Shown here one piece after another: positions 13,565 through 17,002 of a stretch of DNA of 17,002 nucleotides. How positions within the stretch are numbered: position 1 is the first letter of the stretch; every line of letters starts with the position of its first letter. Location: NCBI GenBank assembly GCA_030831725.1, contig JAURKN010000209.1:1-17002 (forward strand), written 5' to 3'. Source of the stretch: Ferruginibacter sp. (GTDB lineage Bacteria > Bacteroidota > Bacteroidia > Chitinophagales > Chitinophagaceae). A model generated the notes under the pieces. That model was not told where the DNA came from. It saw only the letters and a program-made list of their open reading frames with translations, and made no database searches. A program made the translations under genes and the position numbers.

Positions 13565-15235
13565 TTATGCAAGTCTATCGGTAATGGACAATCGATGTTT
13601 TCTTGCGGTATCCTTTGCAATGTCATATCCGGCATCGGCATGGCGAATAACACCCATACCAGGATCGTTACAAAGTACCCTGCTCAATCTTGCTTTTGCG
13701 TCGTCAGTTCCATCAGCCACGATGACCATACCTGAGTGAATGCTATAACCCATTCCCACACCGCCACCATGATGAAGTGAAACCCAACTTGCGCCACCTG
13801 CAGTATTGACAAGCGCGTTGAGTATGGGCCAATCCGCGACAGCGTCTGATCCGTCGAGCATTGCCTCTGTTTCCCTGTTGGGGCTTGCTACGGAGCCGGT
13901 ATCCAAATGGTCTCTACCAATTACAATTGGCGCTTTCACTTTTCCTGTTCTCACCAATTCGTTGAAAGCCAGTCCTGCCTTCTCCCTTTCCCCTTGACCA
14001 ATCCAGCAAATTCTGGCAGGTAGTCCTTGAAATGCAATTCTTTCTCTTGCCATTTTGATCCAGCGAATCATACCCGTATTTTCAGGGAACAATTCCATCA
14101 TCAACTCATCCGTAACGCGAATATCTTCAGGATCACCACTTAATGCGGCCCATCTGAACGGACCCTTACCTTCACAGAAAAGCGGACGAATGTATGCCGG
14201 AACGAAACCCGGGAAATCAAAGGCATGTTCTAATCCCATTTCCAAAGCCCTGGCGCGGATATTATTTCCATAATCAAAAGTGATGGCTCCCATTTTTTGC
14301 AAGTCGAGCATCAGTGAAACGTGCACCTTCATTGAAGCATAACTTTTCTTGATGTATTCATCTGGATTTGATTCACGGAGAATGTTTGCCTGCTCGTTAG
14401 ATAAATCGTGAGGTATGTAACCAATCAGCGGATCATGAGCACTTGTTTGATCAGTAAGGGTATCCGGAATCACATTTCTATCAATCAAACGTTGTAGCAG
14501 ATCAACCGCGTTGCATAAAACACCGATGCTGATTGCTTTCCCTTCCGCTTTGTACATAAGCGCTTTGTCGATGGCCTCATCAATATCTGTACATTTTTCA
14601 TCCAGATAGCGGGTTTCCAGTCTTTTATCAATTCTCCACTCTTCCACTTCAGCTACCAAAGCGACTCCTTCATTCATGGTAATCGCCAGAGGCTGAGCTC
14701 CACCCATACCCCCAAGGCCCGCTGTAACATTCAATGTTCCTTTGAGGGAACCACCAAAATGTTTGGAAGCGGCGGAACCATAGGTTTCATAAGTTCCTTG
14801 TACAATACCCTGACTTCCGATGTAAATCCATGAGCCGGCAGTCATTTGACCATACATCATCAATCCTTTCTTTTCCAGCTCATCAAAATGTTTCCAGTTC
14901 GCCCAATTGGGTACAAGTTGGGAGTTGCTGATCAAAACACGAGGCGCATCCTTATGGGTCTTCAACATTGCGACTGGCTTTCCACTCTGAATAAGCAGAC
15001 TCTCATCTTCCTCCAAATCTTTCAGCGCCTTGATGATTAAATCTAGCGATTCGATATTTCTGGCGGCTTTTCCGCGACCTCCATAGACGATAAGGTCTTC
15101 CGGACGTTCAGCCACTTCAGGATCCAGATTATTCAACAACATACGTAATGCTGCTTCTTGAACCCAACCTTTGCAAGTCAATGTTGACCCTGTAGGCGTC
15201 TTATACTTTTCAAAATCGTAAGCAGTTTGTATCAT
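13565..15235 (-). CDS. hutU: Urocanate hydratase (urocanase)
   Basis: Second step of histidine degradation: urocanate plus water gives 4-imidazolone-5-propionate, using tightly bound NAD+ in the cytoplasm. The ATG at 15233-15235 gives 556 residues, the usual family length (557 in Pseudomonas putida). The frame also extends three codons up to a TTG at 15244, which I reject. The NAD+-binding glycine loop is GLGGMGGAQP (173-182). The active-site Cys is Cys410 in ARICWIGQGER, at the same number as in the well-studied enzyme. The conserved block GRDHLDTGSVASPNRETEAM follows (440-459), with SLHHGGGVGMGYSIHSG (486-502). It lies 12 bases after the hutH stop, so the two form one operon. The frame is complete and all key residues are present. 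Confidence 0.98.
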   Translation of the reverse strand: MIQTAYDFEKYKTPTGSTLTCKGWVQEAALRMLLNNLDPEVAERPEDLIVYGGRGKAARNIESLDLIIKALKDLEEDESLLIQSGKPVAMLKTHKDAPRVLISNSQLVPNWANWKHFDELEKKGLMMYGQMTAGSWIYIGSQGIVQGTYETYGSAASKHFGGSLKGTLNVTAGLGGMGGAQPLAITMNEGVALVAEVEEWRIDKRLETRYLDEKCTDIDEAIDKALMYKAEGKAISIGVLCNAVDLLQRLIDRNVIPDTLTDQTSAHDPLIGYIPHDLSNEQANILRESNPDEYIKKSYASMKVHVSLMLDLQKMGAITFDYGNNIRARALEMGLEHAFDFPGFVPAYIRPLFCEGKGPFRWAALSGDPEDIRVTDELMMELFPENTGMIRWIKMARERIAFQGLPARICWIGQGEREKAGLAFNELVRTGKVKAPIVIGRDHLDTGSVASPNRETEAMLDGSDAVADWPILNALVNTAGGASWVSLHHGGGVGMGYSIHSGMVIVADGTDDAKARLSRVLCNDPGMGVIRHADAGYDIAKDTARKHRLSITDRLA

Positions 15236-15247
15236 TGATTTCAATTT

Positions 15248-16741
15248 TTATATGATGGAATATTGGTGTAAAAAATCAACAGAGCGAATCATGTCATCAT
15301 GAAGAATTCTATCTTTTTCGTTGAAACTTACTTTTTCTCTGTAAGCAACAATTGTTTTTTCCAAAAGTTCAGAACTGCGGAGTGGACGACGGAATTCAAT
15401 TGCTTGAACGGCAGTGAACAGTTCTATAGCAAGAATTCTTTCTACATTGTCTACTACTCTTTTTAGCTTAACCGCTCCATTTGCACCCATGCTAACATGG
15501 TCTTCCTGGTTGATGCTTGATGGAATGGAATCCACACTGCTTGGTGTACAAAGCTGTTTATTTTCGCTGACGATACCTGCGGCGGTGTATTGAGGGATCA
15601 TGAATCCGGAATTCAGACCGGGATTTTTAACGAGGAAAGGAGGCAAACTACGGAGACCGCTGATCAATTGATAGGTTCTTCTTTCGCTGATATTGCCAAT
15701 TTCGCTCATGGCAATGGCAAGAAAATCCATGACCAATGCGAGTGGCTGACCATGAAAATTTCCTCCACTCACAATCAAATCTTCCTCCGGAAAAACATTG
15801 GGATTGTCAGTGACTGAATTGATTTCTTTCATCAAAACAGACTGAATATAGTGGAAGGTATCAAAACTTGCACCATGCACCTGAGGAATACAACGGAAAG
15901 AATAAGGATCTTGAACCTGTGATTTTTTGCCGTTGGCAATTTCGCTTCCTTCCAAAAGACGTCTCATTTCACCGGCAACATAACGCTGACCTGCATGATC
16001 TCGCACCCTGTGAATGTGATCGTTGAATGGATGAAGAACTCCATCAAACCCTTCAAAACTGATGGCCGCAATATGATTTGCCCAATGAAGGAGTTTTTGT
16101 GAACGCACCAAAGAATAAATTCCATATGCACTCATGAATTGGGTGCCATTGATCAGCGCGAGCCCTTCCTTGCTTTTCAAGCGAATCGAATTCCAATTGA
16201 GGGAAGATAAAATGCTTGCTGCGGGTGATTTTTTATTTTGATAGTACACTTCACCTTTTCCCAACAAGGGCAGACAAAGATGACTGAGTGGTGCAAGATC
16301 ACCCGACGCTCCGAGAGACCCCTGGTTGTAAACAACAGGTATCACATCATTATTATACATATCAACCAAGCGCTGAACCGTTTCCAATTGAACACCTGAA
16401 TGTCCGTAAGAAAGTGATTTGATTTTCAAGAGTAACATGAGGCGGACAACATCGTGAGGCACTTCATCTCCCATCCCGCATGCATGCGACATGATCAGAT
16501 TCTCTTGTAAAACCTCAAGCTGATCAGCATCAATACGCACATTTTGCAAATAACCAAAACCTGTATTTATGCCATAGTAAAGCTGGTCGGAGTCCTGCAT
16601 TTTGGAATCGAGGTACTCCCTGCAACGAAGGATTTTTTGTTTCACCTCCTCTTCCAAAAAAATCGTTTTGATTTCGCGAAAATGCGACAAAACTTCAAAA
16701 GGAATTGGAAGACTGCTTATACTTAATTGAGAGAAATCCAT
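15248..16741 (-). CDS. hutH: Histidine ammonia-lyase (histidase)
   Basis: First step of histidine degradation: L-histidine gives trans-urocanate and ammonia. The 497-residue length matches the family (about 500-510). The catalytic MIO cofactor forms by cyclisation of Ala145-Ser146-Gly147 inside GSLGASGDLAPLSHL (141-155). Other active-site elements are YGINTGFG (56-63), INGTQ (197-201), QDPYSFRC (277-284) followed by IPQVHGA, and SGGNFHGQPLA. The start at 16741 is about 17 bases downstream of the start site predicted from a perfect TAnnTTTG element. The gene is first in the operon with hutU. hutI and hutG, which would complete the pathway, are not in the window. The nearby inverted repeat (16779-16798) could be the control site. 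Confidence 0.98.
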   Translation of the reverse strand: MDFSQLSISSLPIPFEVLSHFREIKTIFLEEEVKQKILRCREYLDSKMQDSDQLYYGINTGFGYLQNVRIDADQLEVLQENLIMSHACGMGDEVPHDVVRLMLLLKIKSLSYGHSGVQLETVQRLVDMYNNDVIPVVYNQGSLGASGDLAPLSHLCLPLLGKGEVYYQNKKSPAASILSSLNWNSIRLKSKEGLALINGTQFMSAYGIYSLVRSQKLLHWANHIAAISFEGFDGVLHPFNDHIHRVRDHAGQRYVAGEMRRLLEGSEIANGKKSQVQDPYSFRCIPQVHGASFDTFHYIQSVLMKEINSVTDNPNVFPEEDLIVSGGNFHGQPLALVMDFLAIAMSEIGNISERRTYQLISGLRSLPPFLVKNPGLNSGFMIPQYTAAGIVSENKQLCTPSSVDSIPSSINQEDHVSMGANGAVKLKRVVDNVERILAIELFTAVQAIEFRRPLRSSELLEKTIVAYREKVSFNEKDRILHDDMIRSVDFLHQYSII

Positions 16742-16764
16742 AATAGATTCAGGTTGTTGGAGGT

Positions 16765-16772
16765 CAAAATTA
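16765..16772 (-). promoter_or_regulatory. -7 element of the hutHU promoter
   Basis: On the minus strand TAATTTTG matches the Bacteroidota -7 consensus TAnnTTTG at every fixed position. It places the RNA start near 16758, about 17 bases before the hutH ATG. No good -33 TTTG is found at the expected distance; an inverted repeat lies there instead, which may mean the promoter needs an activator. Confidence 0.55.
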
Positions 16773-16778
16773 AAAAAT

Positions 16779-16798
16779 GATGACGAGTAAATGTCATC
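16779..16798. promoter_or_regulatory. Inverted repeat between divergent promoters, possible operator
   Basis: GATGAC (16779-16784) and GTCATC (16793-16798) are perfect inverse complements separated by 8 bases. The dyad lies just upstream of the hutH -7 element and about 60 bases upstream of the divergent promoter. It does not look like the HutC site of proteobacteria. It has no T tract and is far from a gene end, so an operator is more likely than a terminator. Confidence 0.4.
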
Positions 16799-16854
16799 TT
16801 ACTCCAAAACCAAAGAATTATTCCATACATATCCCTGAAACTTTGAAAAATACC

Positions 16855-16883
16855 TTGAAAAATGGAGGATTTGATTACTTTTA
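16855..16883 (+). promoter_or_regulatory. Promoter of the right-edge gene
   Basis: TTG (16855-16857), 18 bases, then TACTTTTA (16876-16883), one mismatch from TAnnTTTG. The predicted start near 16887 lies on the first in-frame ATG (16888) and favours the second ATG at 16906 as the translation start. Confidence 0.45.
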
Positions 16884-16905
16884 TTCAATGACCAAAGTCA
16901 ATAGC

Positions 16906-17002
16906 ATGCGACATAAACTCCTCCTCCTCTGTTCTCTCTTTTTTTTTAATCTTTTAACGGGCTATTCCCAACAAATTGAGGCATTGACTTCCAGTATCAA
17001 AA
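16906..17002 (+). CDS. Start of an exported protein, cut by the right window edge
   Basis: An open frame from the ATG at 16906 runs to the edge (32 codons plus one base). It begins MRHKLLLLCSLFFFNLLTGYSQ, a clear signal peptide with likely cleavage after GYSQ, then QIEALTSSIK. An upstream in-frame ATG at 16888 would add MTKVNS and lies on the predicted transcription start. The mature part is too short to classify. It is divergent from hutH. Confidence 0.7.
   Translation, partial: MRHKLLLLCSLFFFNLLTGYSQQIEALTSSIK

Noticed and set aside
15236..15244. TTG start at 15244 for hutU
   Set aside because: The ATG at 15235 gives the family-length protein and places the active-site Cys at residue 410, as in the reference enzyme.

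Overview
The window looks like chromosomal DNA of a member of the Bacteroidota. The signs are AT-rich sequence, a predicted type IX secretion (T9SS) sorting domain, lipoproteins and signal peptides of the Bacteroidota style, promoter-like sequences of the TTTG / TAnnTTTG type, weak Shine-Dalgarno sequences, a small bacterial RRM protein with a glycine/arginine tail, and compact hairpin-plus-T terminators. I see no phage, transposase, CRISPR, tRNA or rRNA. The species cannot be named from the sequence alone.

Layout. Positions 1-1535 (minus) hold the N-terminal 511 codons of a secreted beta-helix protein that runs off the left edge. Positions 1840-2940 (minus) hold a secreted T9SS cargo protein. 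A 700-base gene-free stretch follows (2941-3641). It contains a run of hairpins ending in a minus-strand terminator, a sigma-54-like promoter, a UUCG hairpin and three 16-base direct repeats. It leads into an RRM RNA-binding protein (3642-3980, plus), which converges on an L,D-transpeptidase (4024-5109, minus). A predicted lipoprotein (5262-5819, minus) and a SIMPL-domain protein (5901-6632, plus) are divergent. A second gene-free stretch of 830 bases (6633-7463) carries three good terminators, a large compound hairpin and two further copies of the repeat motif seen at 3391-3507.

Positions 7464-11008 (minus) are a two-gene operon: a P2-like cation-transporting P-type ATPase, whose stop overlaps (ATGA) the start of an orphan ABC-type ATPase with a TOBE-like tail and no permease. 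Divergent from it is a lipoprotein with a glutamine-amidotransferase-like fold (11099-12097, plus), then a small coiled-coil protein (12191-12613, minus) and an outer-membrane beta-barrel (12801-13514, plus). The last part is the histidine-degradation operon hutH-hutU (16741-13565, minus): histidine is deaminated to urocanate, which is hydrated to imidazolonepropionate. The later hut genes are not in the window. Divergent from hutH, a signal-peptide-bearing gene starts at 16906 and runs off the right edge, with an inverted repeat between the two promoters.

Most genes are ordinary. The more unusual content is in the two gene-free stretches and in the P-type ATPase/ABC ATPase pairing.
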